A DNA stretch of 64,000 nucleotides from Ktedonobacter robiniae (GCF_016587375.1 NZ_BNJG01000001.1:4222001-4286000), one strand, 5' to 3'. Positions 16,769 to 25,616 are shown, counted from the stretch's first letter. The notes: a model not told the origin generated them from the sequence alone. Numbers and translations are program-made.

Positions 16769-18112
16769 TCAGCCAGGCATCACTTTAGCAGGCTTCACCG
16801 CTACACGCGCGGGGTCAGCCTCCTTCTGTGTCGCCTGTTCTTCACGCTCTACCAGAATACGTTCCCAGGACTTGAAAAACGGGTAATATATTAAAGCGGA
16901 AATCACGAGATTGACGCCTTGCAGGACACTGCCTCTCCAGTCTCCTCCAGTGGCGATAAACCCGCTTATTCCGACGGGAACGGTGAATGGCTGCATCACG
17001 ATCGGTACATGCACGAGTCCCAGCGAGAACGCCAGGTAATTGATGCTCACCACGACGATGGGTACCAGGATAAACGGTATCATCATCAATGGATTGAGCA
17101 CCATCGGCACACCAAAGGTGACCGGCTCGTTAATGTTAAAGATCGCGGGACCCAGGGCGACGCGGCCTACCGTGCGTAGCTGCGACGAACGCGAGCGCAG
17201 CATATAGATCACGAGCGGCCAGGTGGCTCCCGATCCACCCAGGTGCGAAAAGATGTGGAAGAATGGCTCGGTAACGATGCCATGCCCTCCTGTGGCATTA
17301 GCTGAGATCGTGGTAAGCCAGAATGGCAGGGCGATTGCCGTAACAATGTTCATGCCATGAATGCCTACCGACCAGAGCAACATCATCAGGATGATCTCCA
17401 AAATCGCCGCTGGATAACTATCCTGCACCACGACCAGTGGCTTGAAGACCTCCATGAGTAATAGCGGGAGTGTAAGCTGCTGTGTCTTCCCATCCGCGAT
17501 AATCGTATGGGAGCTGATAAACCACTCCAGTAACCAGATCACGGTGATTAGGAAAAGTGTGGGTACCAGCGCTTCAAAGGCCCGCTTCACGTTTGGCGGC
17601 ACCGTCTTGGGGAGGCGAATGGTATAGCGCGAATTGCGAAACCAGTACACCACCTCTGTGGTGCCAATACCCACCAGAATAGCCACCAGCAGACCCTGAC
17701 CCCCCAGTGAGGGCAGAATCTGCCCCAGCTTCAGTTCATTGAGATCCGTCACCGGCACATTGGCGATCAGAAAGACCACCATGGCCAGGATTCCCGGCTG
17801 AACCGCTTCCGTACGCCGGTACTGCGCCAGGCTATGCGCTACGCCAAAGGCCAGGAACAGGGCCATCAACCCGAATGAAAGCTCATACGGCACCAGGATC
17901 GCGTCCTGGTACGGCTTCAGCCACTCGGCCAGTGCCCCAATGGGCGGATTGGCGATAATGAGAAACAGGCTTCCCGCTATGATGAGTGGCAGCGTGAAGA
18001 TAATGAAGGCATCGCGAATCGCCTGCAAGTAGATGCTACTTGCGATGGCCCCCAACGGAGGCACAAAATAGCGCTCAAAAATCTCGCTTATCCGCTCCAT
18101 TATCCTATTCAC
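16769..18112 (-). CDS. PTS EIIC, lactose/cellobiose family
   Basis: 447 residues with about ten membrane segments. Family marks: IHGMNIV, FFHIFSHLGGSGATW, and the conserved NEPVTFGVPMVLNP sugar-binding/translocation motif. The frame opens at a GTG (18112); an ATG four codons later (18100) is equally possible. It imports and phosphorylates a beta-glucoside, lactose or chito-oligosaccharide type sugar together with EIIB upstream; EIIA and the general PTS proteins are not in this window. A 55-bp palindrome separates it from EIIB, so expression may be uneven. Confidence 0.92.
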   Translation of the reverse strand: MNRIMERISEIFERYFVPPLGAIASSIYLQAIRDAFIIFTLPLIIAGSLFLIIANPPIGALAEWLKPYQDAILVPYELSFGLMALFLAFGVAHSLAQYRRTEAVQPGILAMVVFLIANVPVTDLNELKLGQILPSLGGQGLLVAILVGIGTTEVVYWFRNSRYTIRLPKTVPPNVKRAFEALVPTLFLITVIWLLEWFISSHTIIADGKTQQLTLPLLLMEVFKPLVVVQDSYPAAILEIILMMLLWSVGIHGMNIVTAIALPFWLTTISANATGGHGIVTEPFFHIFSHLGGSGATWPLVIYMLRSRSSQLRTVGRVALGPAIFNINEPVTFGVPMVLNPLMMIPFILVPIVVVSINYLAFSLGLVHVPIVMQPFTVPVGISGFIATGGDWRGSVLQGVNLVISALIYYPFFKSWERILVEREEQATQKEADPARVAVKPAKVMPG

Positions 18113-18131
18113 GGTACACCCATCTTTGGTC

Positions 18132-18186
18132 AGATATCTGTATACTTCCTGCCGACCTTCGGTCGGCAGGAAGTATACAGATATCT
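18132..18186. repeat. perfect palindrome between EIIB and EIIC
   Basis: 26-base arms (AGATATCTGTATACTTCCTG...) around TTC. It sits within what should be one transcript, immediately after the EIIB stop codon, so it may set the EIIB:EIIC ratio. Confidence 0.8.
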
Positions 18187-18188
18187 AA

Positions 18189-18509
18189 TTACTCTTCTCC
18201 CACACTGGAGAGGATCTGTTGGACTTGTTCAAGCACTGCCTCCCCGTTCATCGTCGCGTAATGAAAAGGCTCGATCATAGCGACTGGCTTACGAGCCTCA
18301 TTAGCGATCTTCTCTATGCTCTTACGCAGATGACGGATCTGAGGCGCAAGCAGGACGATATCGCATTCGTCCACTCTGGACGTATACTCCCCCGCGCTTA
18401 ATGCCTCAACGCTCAGTGCAAAATGTTGTTCCTGTGCCACAGCTAGCATACTTTCCACCAGGAGGCTTGTTGACATCCCCCAGCTACACACAATCAGGAC
18501 TTGAACCAT
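18189..18509 (-). CDS. PTS EIIB, lactose/cellobiose family
   Basis: 106 residues from the ATG at 18509 (AGAAGG seven bases upstream). The phosphorylated Cys is in VLIVCSWGMSTSLLVE near residue 8, the classic P-loop-like EIIB site, followed by LAPQIRH. It accepts phosphate from EIIA and passes it to the sugar carried by EIIC. First gene after the sigma-54-like promoter at 18605-18621. Confidence 0.93.
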   Translation of the reverse strand: MVQVLIVCSWGMSTSLLVESMLAVAQEQHFALSVEALSAGEYTSRVDECDIVLLAPQIRHLRKSIEKIANEARKPVAMIEPFHYATMNGEAVLEQVQQILSSVGEE

Positions 18510-18604
18510 ACGAAACCCTTCTGCCACGTCGTGTGGATGTTTGGTGCCTGGTGGTTGCTTTCTAGCACACTACGGACCAGGTTGTTTTTCCTACTCTCTA
18601 TTAC

Positions 18605-18621
18605 TGCAAGTCTCATGCCAA
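18605..18621 (-). promoter_or_regulatory. sigma-54 (-24/-12) promoter of the PTS operon
   Basis: On the minus strand TTGGCATGAGACTTGCA matches the -24/-12 consensus (TGGCA-N..-TTGCA) with exactly ten bases between GG and GC. It is about 95 bp upstream of the EIIB start and just downstream of a strong inverted repeat. The downstream-encoded LevR-like activator has the GAYTGA loop that contacts sigma-54, which makes the assignment coherent. Confidence 0.75.
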
Positions 18622-18623
18622 TT

Positions 18624-18647
18624 AGTGTGCTACACACATAGCACACT
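18624..18647. promoter_or_regulatory. inverted-repeat activator site next to the sigma-54 promoter
   Basis: AGTGTGCTA-N6-TAGCACACT, perfect 9-base arms, ends two bases from the -24 element. A half-site TAGCACACT recurs at 18563-18571 in the leader. Likely binding site of the LevR-like regulator, although such sites are usually farther upstream, so a repressor or integration-type role is possible. Confidence 0.6.
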
Positions 18648-18681
18648 TCTCCCCTCCTATCTGTGTATTACTGTGCTTCAT

Positions 18682-18782
18682 CCTATATAGATGGTGGAGT
18701 GAGATTGCTGGCAGCCGCAGGCTGCCAGCAATCTCACTCCACCATCTATATAGGCGAGCGCTGCAGGCGCGAGCAGTCACGC
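18682..18782 (-). repeat. composite repeat: covarying hairpin motif plus palindrome
   Basis: Perfect palindrome 18682-18754 (CCTATATAGATGGTGG arms, apex GGCAGCC/GGCTGCC) joined to a 30-base motif at 18752-18782, read on minus as GCGTGACTGCTCG-CGCCTGCAGCG-CTCGCC. Other copies with the same order: 22576-22677, 42444-42526, 44301-44375, 58876-58970; degenerate ones at 48045 and 61397. Confidence 0.8.
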
Positions 18783-18805
18783 AAAAAGCATATACAAAGA
18801 GCCTC

Positions 18806-18858
18806 AAATCAGAAAAAGAAGAGACTGGCCATCGGCCAGTCTCTTCTTTTTCTGATTT
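18806..18858 (-). terminator. terminator of the LevR-like gene
   Basis: Arms AAATCAGAAAAAGAAGAGAC.. and their complement, loop ATC region; the minus-strand side ends TTCTTTTTCTGATTT directly after the stop codon at 18859. Confidence 0.8.
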
Positions 18859-21800
18859 TTAAATTGACACACTTGGATTGATGAATATATCTACCTGGCG
18901 CAAAATACCTACGATATTATACGCCTCCTCCTCCGGCAGGGTCCGCCCCACCTGGTTGCCTAAGACCTGCCAGGCCCGCCGACACACATCCAGCTCACGC
19001 GGATAATGCTTCTGCACGCGCTGTCGCACCTCGCCGCTGACTAGAAAGCGCCCCTGGTGCCCGCCTCGCTCTAGCACAGTTGCCAGGTGCACAATCAGGC
19101 CCGCCAGCACATCAATATCAAAGCTCTCCCCCACCTCGATCTCGATCATCTCCAGCATACTTTCCAGCAGTGGAAGCACGCGCCCAGGATTCAGGAAGAG
19201 CAGACGCTCACTCAAGGTACGCGCGATGGCCTCGAAGAGTTCGCGCCTTCCCTGGAAGGTGGGCGTCGTGCGCGTGGGCTGAGGCTGAAGCAGCGCCGGA
19301 TCGATGAGCGTGACGCCCAGCAACGTACGTAGGCGTGCGATACCATCCCCAAAGAGCACCTCGGTCAACGAGATAAAGGGGATATGCGGCAAATGTGGAT
19401 TGATCGTGCCAACGATGCCCACCACTTGCCTGTCGCCTACCAGGCGTTGAATCTCGGCCTCCGTTTTGCCTGTGATGTTGATGTCCATGCAGATAATCTC
19501 AACATCTTGCTCTTGCGTCTCCGGCAGGCGTTCATAAATAATCTCTGCCAGCTTAACGGCGCTTCCATGGCCTGTGATGCAGATCGAGAGGATGACTCGT
19601 GACTGGGGCGCATGGGAGTCATTATGCCCTGGAAAATTATCTCCTCGCCCCTCCTCCATCTGCTGTGCCGTCTCCGCCCAACCCCTGGTGTTCCCCGCGC
19701 CATTCTGCCCTACCTTCTCCTCGCTTGCGACCTGGCTTAAGCTCGCCGCCAATTGCTCAAGCGCGATATGCTCTCCGCGCCGTGCTCGCCTGGAGGCCTC
19801 TACGACCAGGGGTGCGCTGACATTTGAGACCGTGTAAACTGCGATGCCCGTCCGTTGGGCGATCATATCTCCCAGCGAGAGCAGCGAGGCAAAGTCTACA
19901 AGTAGCAGGACACCATTCCCCTGGTCGGCCTTGCGTACACTCTGCTCTACCTGGTTGAGAATGGTCTCTGGTGTCTGATCCAGGTTCAGCTCGATCGGCG
20001 CGACCGAATCAGCCCCAACCAATGTATTGGCCAGCTCCGCCAACCCCGTGGCAATACCACGTCCATGCGCGGCGATGACGATACCCACGGTCGCGTGCTC
20101 GACGCTCAGCAGCGTATCGGCATTAGTAAAAAGGAGGGTCAGGACATTGGCTTCGCTGGCGGGTAGCGTAATCCCCAGTTCCGTTTGTACGCGTGCCAGG
20201 GCCGCCTGCGCGACTGCATATTCAATAGGATAAGTCTGGCGCACCGCTTGCATCCCTGGCACAGCCATTAAGGGCCTCTGGGCCATACGCTCAAGCATAC
20301 TGGAGAGGTGTAGGGCCAGGACCAGGTCAAGCTTCTCGGGAAAAGCCCGCTGTAACTCTTCCTCCGCGAAGCGCACGACGGAGCGTGCCAGCGAAGAGAT
20401 CCGTTCATCTACCAGGTGCGCCGCCTGGTTGGGACGTTCCTGGGTGACGGTCTGTGCGTAGTGCTGGAAATATTGCTGGATTTCAAGCTGGAGCAGCTTG
20501 GTAATCTCCTCCTCAGGTAGACCGCTTTTACGTAGCGAGGCCAGGCCTGTGCTGATTGAATCGTACAGGTTGCGTGCCGACTCGCCGACTCCATTAAGGC
20601 TCAGCCCACTCGGTGTAAAGATATGCGTCGCCTCCCAGACAGGTTGCTCCCCATCCGTGTCGTGCCGGAGGTCTTTGATACGCAACAGGCCACGCCGCAC
20701 ATGCTCTGGCAGCGTCTCAAGGTGCACATGAAGCTCATGCTGATTATTAGTGCGATATTCCAGGTAGGCGCGTGCACAGATCAACTGCACATCCGTTCGC
20801 AGTTGGCCAATATTGCCGGGGCAATCATAGAGTAGCAAGGCCTGCAAGACCTGGGGCGCGACCTGGATGTTGGCGCCAATACTACTACATTCCGCGTTAA
20901 AGAAGGCGCGAATCAACTCATAGCGCTCTCTGGAAGTACGCTCATCCAAGCCTGGGAGCGTAATCAGCATAGGAATGCGCCGCCTAAATGTCGGTAGGAG
21001 GGCTATGGCAGGATCTTCCGTGGTCGCTGCTATCAATAGCAGTGAGGCCTGCCGCTCACGAATATCGCCCAGGCGCCGGAAGCGCTCCTGGTCCATCAGA
21101 TAAAAAAGCATCTCCTGGCCCTCAGGCGGTAGGCGATGCACTTCATCCAGAAAGAGGATACCCCGGTGCGCCTGCTCGACCAGTCCCGCCCGGTCCCGGT
21201 CGGCTCCCGTATAAGCCCCCTTGACCACACCAAAGAGATGCCCCATCAACAACTGTGGATTGCCTGCGTAATCGGCGCAGTTAAAGCTGATAAAAGGCGC
21301 GTCGGGGGAGAGCGCGTTATGTTCCAGCGCGAAGCTATGCATCAAGCGCGCAAGCGTGGTCTTGCCTACGCCACTGGGACCATATAAGAGCGTATGCAGC
21401 CCGCGTGGTGGATAAAGAATCGCCGCCTTGGCCTGCTGTATCGCCACCTTCAGCCCCTCATGATGCCCGATCATCGTCTCAAAGCTAGTGATGACCGCAC
21501 CCAGATCCGTCGAAGCCACAATCGTTTGCGGCCTACTCAGCACGAGTGGCGAGATGGGAAGTGCTTCCACCCGCTTTGGCACTGAGGCTGCTGCTACACG
21601 CAGATCGCGCGCCGCTGGTACCACAACAGATGCAGCCTTATCTACAGAAGGAGCCTCAGCATCGCTCTTCTCCTTAAGCGCAAAAAGCACAGGACGCCCG
21701 GGAATCTTTTCAATCATCCCATCCTGTGCCAGTTGATTCAAATCTCGGCTAGCATTCGTCCGATCAATGCCCGCTTGCTGTGCAACCTCTTCCGCATTGA

Positions 21801-21894
21801 AGCCAGAATACCGCCTGAGCACGCTATTCTGACCTGGTCGCTGCTGAGTGCACAGGAAGCGCAGAGCCTCCAAGACACGCTCTTTGCGCTGCAT
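18859..21894 (-). CDS. LevR-like sigma-54 activator with PRD and PTS EIIA/EIIB-like domains
   Basis: 1011 residues from ATG 21894 (AAAGGA six bases upstream). Order: N-terminal winged HTH (about 1-75, EEVAQQAGIDRTNASRDLNQL), AAA+ domain (about 115-360) with Walker A GPSGVGKTTLAR, GAYTGA sigma-54 loop and ILFLDEVHRLP, a first PRD, an EIIA-Man-like domain (VGIVIAAHGRGIATGLAEL), an EIIB-like domain (ICITGHGSAVKLAEI) and a C-terminal PRD. This is the LevR/CelR architecture in which PTS proteins phosphorylate the PRDs to report sugar flux. It lies upstream of the EIIB-EIIC genes on the same strand and very likely activates their sigma-54 promoter. Confidence 0.93.
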   Translation of the reverse strand: MQRKERVLEALRFLCTQQRPGQNSVLRRYSGFNAEEVAQQAGIDRTNASRDLNQLAQDGMIEKIPGRPVLFALKEKSDAEAPSVDKAASVVVPAARDLRVAAASVPKRVEALPISPLVLSRPQTIVASTDLGAVITSFETMIGHHEGLKVAIQQAKAAILYPPRGLHTLLYGPSGVGKTTLARLMHSFALEHNALSPDAPFISFNCADYAGNPQLLMGHLFGVVKGAYTGADRDRAGLVEQAHRGILFLDEVHRLPPEGQEMLFYLMDQERFRRLGDIRERQASLLLIAATTEDPAIALLPTFRRRIPMLITLPGLDERTSRERYELIRAFFNAECSSIGANIQVAPQVLQALLLYDCPGNIGQLRTDVQLICARAYLEYRTNNQHELHVHLETLPEHVRRGLLRIKDLRHDTDGEQPVWEATHIFTPSGLSLNGVGESARNLYDSISTGLASLRKSGLPEEEITKLLQLEIQQYFQHYAQTVTQERPNQAAHLVDERISSLARSVVRFAEEELQRAFPEKLDLVLALHLSSMLERMAQRPLMAVPGMQAVRQTYPIEYAVAQAALARVQTELGITLPASEANVLTLLFTNADTLLSVEHATVGIVIAAHGRGIATGLAELANTLVGADSVAPIELNLDQTPETILNQVEQSVRKADQGNGVLLLVDFASLLSLGDMIAQRTGIAVYTVSNVSAPLVVEASRRARRGEHIALEQLAASLSQVASEEKVGQNGAGNTRGWAETAQQMEEGRGDNFPGHNDSHAPQSRVILSICITGHGSAVKLAEIIYERLPETQEQDVEIICMDINITGKTEAEIQRLVGDRQVVGIVGTINPHLPHIPFISLTEVLFGDGIARLRTLLGVTLIDPALLQPQPTRTTPTFQGRRELFEAIARTLSERLLFLNPGRVLPLLESMLEMIEIEVGESFDIDVLAGLIVHLATVLERGGHQGRFLVSGEVRQRVQKHYPRELDVCRRAWQVLGNQVGRTLPEEEAYNIVGILRQVDIFINPSVSI

Positions 21895-22020
21895 GCACGG
21901 TCCTTTTTTCTCGCCCCCAACCCACGCCTGGGGAAACATCCGGAGCAAATAATCTCATAGAAAGTAGAGCTTTTGTAGGCCTGCCCCCTAGTATACAAAC
22001 CCCCCATCGAAAAAGCAAAT

Positions 22021-22575
22021 CCCCCCCAACCCTCGCCCCCTCTTGCCCCCTCACCACCATAGGCGCCCGATTAATCGTGCGTGAGGCGATTTATCGCATA
22101 AATACTAAATTGCGACTATCGCACCATAATACTCCTCCCGTCCCCCTCTCTGGCGATAACCCCTCTCACTAACACCCTACGCCCAGCACCACACGCAAAA
22201 TGAGCACCCACACCTGCTCCATTGCAAGCATAAATGCTCATCTTCAGAACGTCATCCAGCACCAGAACGGGCCAGAAGCCGTGATACATGTGCCATGTCC
22301 AACACCAGACAGACATGGTAAAGCATGTTTTAAAACATGTCGTAAGACATGTCTTTTTTAATACACGCGGCGCGGGACCCGGTGAAGCGCCAGGCGTGCA
22401 ACATCGCAGAGAGAACGAACTGGAACCCTCAGCCCCGTTATCACGCGAACGCCTCCCCTCTCAATCCCAACCATACCGCCTTTTCAACGCCCAACTTACA
22501 AAAGTCGAACATTTGTATTATACCGCATTTCGTCCCCCAAAGAAAGCCCAACCATAGTAATCCGAGCAAGGCCTT
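22021..22575. other. gene-free region with repeats
   Basis: No gene seen. It contains a repeat unit ATAGGCGCCCGATTAATCG..GAGGCGATTTATCGC (22058-22096), whose relatives are at 29302-29343 and partly 24525-24547, and a stem around ACATGTCGTAAGACATGT followed by T6 at 22336-22362 that looks like a plus-strand terminator without an obvious gene. Confidence 0.5.
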
Positions 22576-22677
22576 GCCCAGGTAAATAATATTGCTGTGT
22601 GCTGGCAGCCGGAGGCTGCCAGCACACAGCAATATTATTTACCTGGGCGAGCGCCGCAGGCACGAGAAGTCACGCCA
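22576..22677 (-). repeat. composite repeat: palindrome plus covarying hairpin motif
   Basis: Perfect palindrome 22576-22648 (GCCCAGGTAAATAATATTGC arms, apex GGCAGCC/GGCTGCC) plus motif 22645-22677, read on minus as GCGTGACTTCTCG-TGCCTGCGGCG-CTCGCCC. The stem GTGCC/GGCGC differs from the sister copies yet still pairs. Confidence 0.8.
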
Positions 22678-22685
22678 GGATGAGC

Positions 22686-22728
22686 ACACAAAAAAATGGC
22701 AAGCAACCGCCTGCCATTTTTTTGTGTC
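22686..22728 (-). terminator. intrinsic terminator of the YtxH gene
   Basis: ACACAAAAAAATGGCA paired with TGCCATTTTTTTGTGT, loop of about ten bases; the minus-strand 3' arm is T-rich. It lies ten bases after the stop codon at 22738. Confidence 0.85.
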
Positions 22729-22737
22729 AAAAACTCT

Positions 22738-23121
22738 TTAGTAGTTGGTGTTGTCCAGCGTCGAACCATACGTATTGCTATTCTTCGCTGAGCGCACCGC
22801 CTCTTTCGAGGTGCTGGCAACATCCTGGCCCGTGCTCTTCACATCCGAAGCCGCATTCTGGCCAATGTTCTTCAGATTGCCAGCTGTATGCTGTAGAGTG
22901 CTTGACGCCTGCTGAGCATAGCCCTTCAGGTTGTCAGCCGTGTGCGAAACGCGGTCGGTAATCTGCTGCTTGTACACGGTCAGCTGCTCGTTTTCGGGGA
23001 GATAGCCGCGCAGCTCATTTGTGCGCTCACTCACCAGGCGCCGCATATCTTCGCCCTTCATAGGGGCGACCAGCAGACCAATGCCAACACCAACCAACAT
23101 TCCCTTGAAGAAGTTATTCAT
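22738..23121 (-). CDS. YtxH domain-containing protein
   Basis: 127 residues. The N-terminal NNFFKGMLVGVGIGLLVAPMKGEDMRRLV is the YtxH pattern: one short glycine-rich membrane helix then a charged turn. The rest is a long polar helix (Ser/Thr/Gln-rich, repeated TADNLKGYAQQ / TAGNLKNIGQN), likely extended coiled coil. Such proteins are stress-linked in Firmicutes; the biochemical role is unknown. Confidence 0.8.
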   Translation of the reverse strand: MNNFFKGMLVGVGIGLLVAPMKGEDMRRLVSERTNELRGYLPENEQLTVYKQQITDRVSHTADNLKGYAQQASSTLQHTAGNLKNIGQNAASDVKSTGQDVASTSKEAVRSAKNSNTYGSTLDNTNY

Positions 23122-23271
23122 ATCCGCTCTATCCTTCCTTATGAATGAACGTCTGTCTTTTCACTCACCTAAAGCTACAGAATAAGTCCTGAAGCATACT
23201 ACTAAGATAACGCACCATCTAAGCAATGAGTTTCAATCCCGCGCCTTTGCGAAATAACTTATATATGGCCT

Positions 23272-23318
23272 TTATCTCAATAATTTTGTGGGTGAAACCC
23301 ACAAAATTATTGAGATAA
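23272..23318. repeat. palindrome overlapping the end of the CoiA-like gene
   Basis: TTATCTCAATAATTTTGTGGG and its complement around TGAAA. The last codons and the TAA stop of the minus-strand gene are inside the stem, so the hairpin forms the very end of that message. Confidence 0.85.
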
Positions 23319-24428
23319 ACCTCCACCCAGCGTCACCAGCAGCTCCATATAGCTCGCAAAAGCCGCATACGGCCCCACAAAAGGCAGCTCACGTGCTATT
23401 TCCTGTAGTCGTGCACCCGTATATCCCTTCTGCCCCAGGTTTCTCAACCAGACCTTAGCCTTCTCCACCCGTGCGCGATCCTCCGTGCTCAATGGCCGCT
23501 GTGGCAGTCCTCGCCCATAGTTATAGCGTTGCAGTAGTTCTGGATCGAGCAGATAAGACTTCAGTAGGGGCACAATAATGCCATGCACAATGGCCTCGTC
23601 CATATAGGTGCGCAAATAGGCCGCCATAAGCCCTGGCTCAGGTGCCTGTGCCTGGCTCATCCGCTGTAGAAGCCTGCCTCTTTCCTCCATCCTGGTCCGC
23701 ACAGGATGGAGAAGCCGCCCCTCTCTATCTATGCGGATCTCATGCAGCGGCCCTATAAGCGTTGCGCCATAACCCTGCCGCCCCACCCATCCTTCCAGCG
23801 TCGGCATACGCCGTGCCTGGGGCGTCACCTGACTCTGCCACTCCTGGGCCACCTGGCGCGTAATCGGCCAGCGCAGCCAGGTGCGCGGCGGCGTCACCTG
23901 CGAATCCAAAAATAACGCCTCATGTGCCATCTGTATCACCGCGTCAATGAATGCCTCCTGCTTCTCGCGCCGATTGCTGCCAATAATCCAGGTATCTATA
24001 ATGCCCTCCTTGCGGTAGGCTTCGTGGCGCATCTGCCACTCCTCGATCTCCAGGGGCGCGCACTGATACTCCACCGCCTGGCACAGCCCATCCGCGTGGC
24101 GCAGAAAAACATCCGCGATCCGGTTCGGCTCTGGCAACCTCTCCTCCAGCGTCACCTGCGCCTCGGGAAACTGCCCCTTCAACCACCTGGCCAGCACCGC
24201 CTTCCCCCGCATATGCTGTACCGATTCCCCCTCCGTGCTCCATGCACACTCCCCCCGCTGGTGCGCGAAATGCGGCTGCATCCGCTTCGCCCCACCACCG
24301 CGCAGATGCACCACTCCCCGACAATTGGGGCACTGTAACAGCCTGTCCCGCGACCACTCCTGCAATTGTTCCAGTGGCGTCTCGCTCGCCACCACCGTCT
24401 GACCCTCCGGTCCATATGCAACCAGCAT
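23307..24428 (-). CDS. CoiA-like competence/nuclease family protein
   Basis: 373 residues from ATG 24428 (GAGG eight bases upstream), which gives the CoiA-like N-terminus MLVAYGPEGQTVVAS. A zinc-finger-like part has CPNCRG and a later HFAHQRGECAWSTEGES block, then the PD-(D/E)XK-like core: Glu-rich LEERLPEPNRIADVFL and VEYQCAPLEIEEW. CoiA proteins act in recombination or processing of incoming DNA in naturally transformable bacteria; whether this organism is competent is not shown here. The frame stays open 96 bases upstream through a repeat, which I excluded. Confidence 0.8.
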   Translation of the reverse strand: MLVAYGPEGQTVVASETPLEQLQEWSRDRLLQCPNCRGVVHLRGGGAKRMQPHFAHQRGECAWSTEGESVQHMRGKAVLARWLKGQFPEAQVTLEERLPEPNRIADVFLRHADGLCQAVEYQCAPLEIEEWQMRHEAYRKEGIIDTWIIGSNRREKQEAFIDAVIQMAHEALFLDSQVTPPRTWLRWPITRQVAQEWQSQVTPQARRMPTLEGWVGRQGYGATLIGPLHEIRIDREGRLLHPVRTRMEERGRLLQRMSQAQAPEPGLMAAYLRTYMDEAIVHGIIVPLLKSYLLDPELLQRYNYGRGLPQRPLSTEDRARVEKAKVWLRNLGQKGYTGARLQEIARELPFVGPYAAFASYMELLVTLGGGLSQ

Positions 24429-24524
24429 AGCGCCTACCTCATTCAGCTTGTCCGCAAAACGCGACAACACCTTGCCCGCAAAACGCCACGAAATTCTGGT
24501 AGGGACCCGCTTTAGCGCGTCCAA

Positions 24525-24703
24525 AGGCGATTAATCGCCTGTAGGCGCAGCCCAAACCGTTTCTATTCGACATCTCGCAGGGTGTATTGTTTACTGCCCA
24601 GCAAAAAAACGCTCACTCCCCACTGCTATCAATGGTATTTACACGCAGGCCCCCCTCCTCCCAGCCAGGTAACAATCGCGTAGCCGCGTACGCAAGTAGC
24701 GGG
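24525..24703. repeat. intergenic repeats between CoiA-like and protease genes
   Basis: AGGCGATTAATCGCCT (24525-24540) is a 16-bp palindrome related to the 22058 and 29302 repeats. TAGCCGCGTACGCAAGTAGCGGGC (about 24680) recurs at 26472-26496 and, as part of a palindrome, at 35695-35754. No gene was seen in 24429-24736. Confidence 0.6.
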
Positions 24704-24736
24704 CCCACTGGCAATGCAATACCAGAGACGCGGACA

Positions 24737-25543
24737 TTATTGGTCACTGACTCGTTTTGAAATTGCCCATCTCTTGCGGGGAAAATCGAACAGCCAATTC
24801 GCTTGACGCAGCGTAGTATAGCCCAGGATCAAATCCATAGGTATGTCGATATGGGAATTCACGTGTGACAGGTCAAATCCAGCTACTTTATGAGGCGAAA
24901 ACGCATAATTCCCAATGATAGGAGACGTCATAATGAAGAGAGGCGTTTCTACCTGGGCTCCTGTTGAGTCTGTTCCTTGAGATTGTCCTATTTCCTGAAA
25001 AAAAGCGGGATACTTTTGGATAAAGCTCATGTCTGCCAGGGTTATTCCAGCCCCAGTATCCCATACTGCTGCCGCCTCGATCTCTCCGAACCGAAGAGTC
25101 ACGTAAGGATGAAACTTCTTGTCCAGAATCAGCTCTTGAAAAGGCGAGCTAGACTCCGGTTCATATTGAATGACAACCCTCCGTTCATCAAATAAAAAGT
25201 GGCAGCAAGAGTCTTTGAGAAGATCCATCCCGATCAAATTTGCTCTCACAGAGTGATTTGCTTCCACACGATTGAGCAAAACGTCGTGTTTGCAGATCGG
25301 ACCAAGCTCGATCATTGGGACCCGAATCAACTCCAGGTGGCCTGCTGCAAAAACTCCTGATGAGTCCCTCTTCTCGATGCAATCGAATGTGGATGTATAA
25401 TCGTCGAAGGTAATACTGCTTGTCGCTGCACCAGTATCAAGAAGAAAACGGTAAGGGGAGCCGTCAATTGTTCCGTCAACAAGAATTTCGGCAGCATCAC
25501 TATCTTCTTCATCCGGCTTGATAATCAAATCGAATCCGTTCAT
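24737..25543 (-). CDS. duplicated retropepsin-like aspartyl protease
   Basis: 268 residues from ATG 25543, which has GAGGAGA five bases before it. Two lobes each carry the active-site triplet: LLDTGAATSSI near residue 37 and VWDTGAGITLA near 168. Bacterial retropepsin-like proteins usually have one DTG per chain and dimerise, so this is a single-chain, pepsin-like arrangement by duplication. There is no signal peptide, so it acts in the cytoplasm. The frame is open a further 24 codons upstream into a repeat carrying a second copy of the ribosome site. Confidence 0.8.
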   Translation of the reverse strand: MNGFDLIIKPDEEDSDAAEILVDGTIDGSPYRFLLDTGAATSSITFDDYTSTFDCIEKRDSSGVFAAGHLELIRVPMIELGPICKHDVLLNRVEANHSVRANLIGMDLLKDSCCHFLFDERRVVIQYEPESSSPFQELILDKKFHPYVTLRFGEIEAAAVWDTGAGITLADMSFIQKYPAFFQEIGQSQGTDSTGAQVETPLFIMTSPIIGNYAFSPHKVAGFDLSHVNSHIDIPMDLILGYTTLRQANWLFDFPRKRWAISKRVSDQ

Positions 25544-25545
25544 GT

Positions 25546-25609
25546 TATCTCCTCGCGGGTAAACTCTCTGCCAATGCCGAGCATTCTTCGTATCTCCTCG
25601 CGGGTAAAC
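25546..25609 (-). repeat. duplicated ribosome-binding-site repeat
   Basis: GTTTACCCGCGAGGAGATA occurs twice (25546-25564 and 25591-25609), 45 bases apart; the copy nearer the gene supplies the Shine-Dalgarno sequence of the protease. The other is in frame with it as well. Confidence 0.7.
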
Positions 25610-25616
25610 GCTCACG

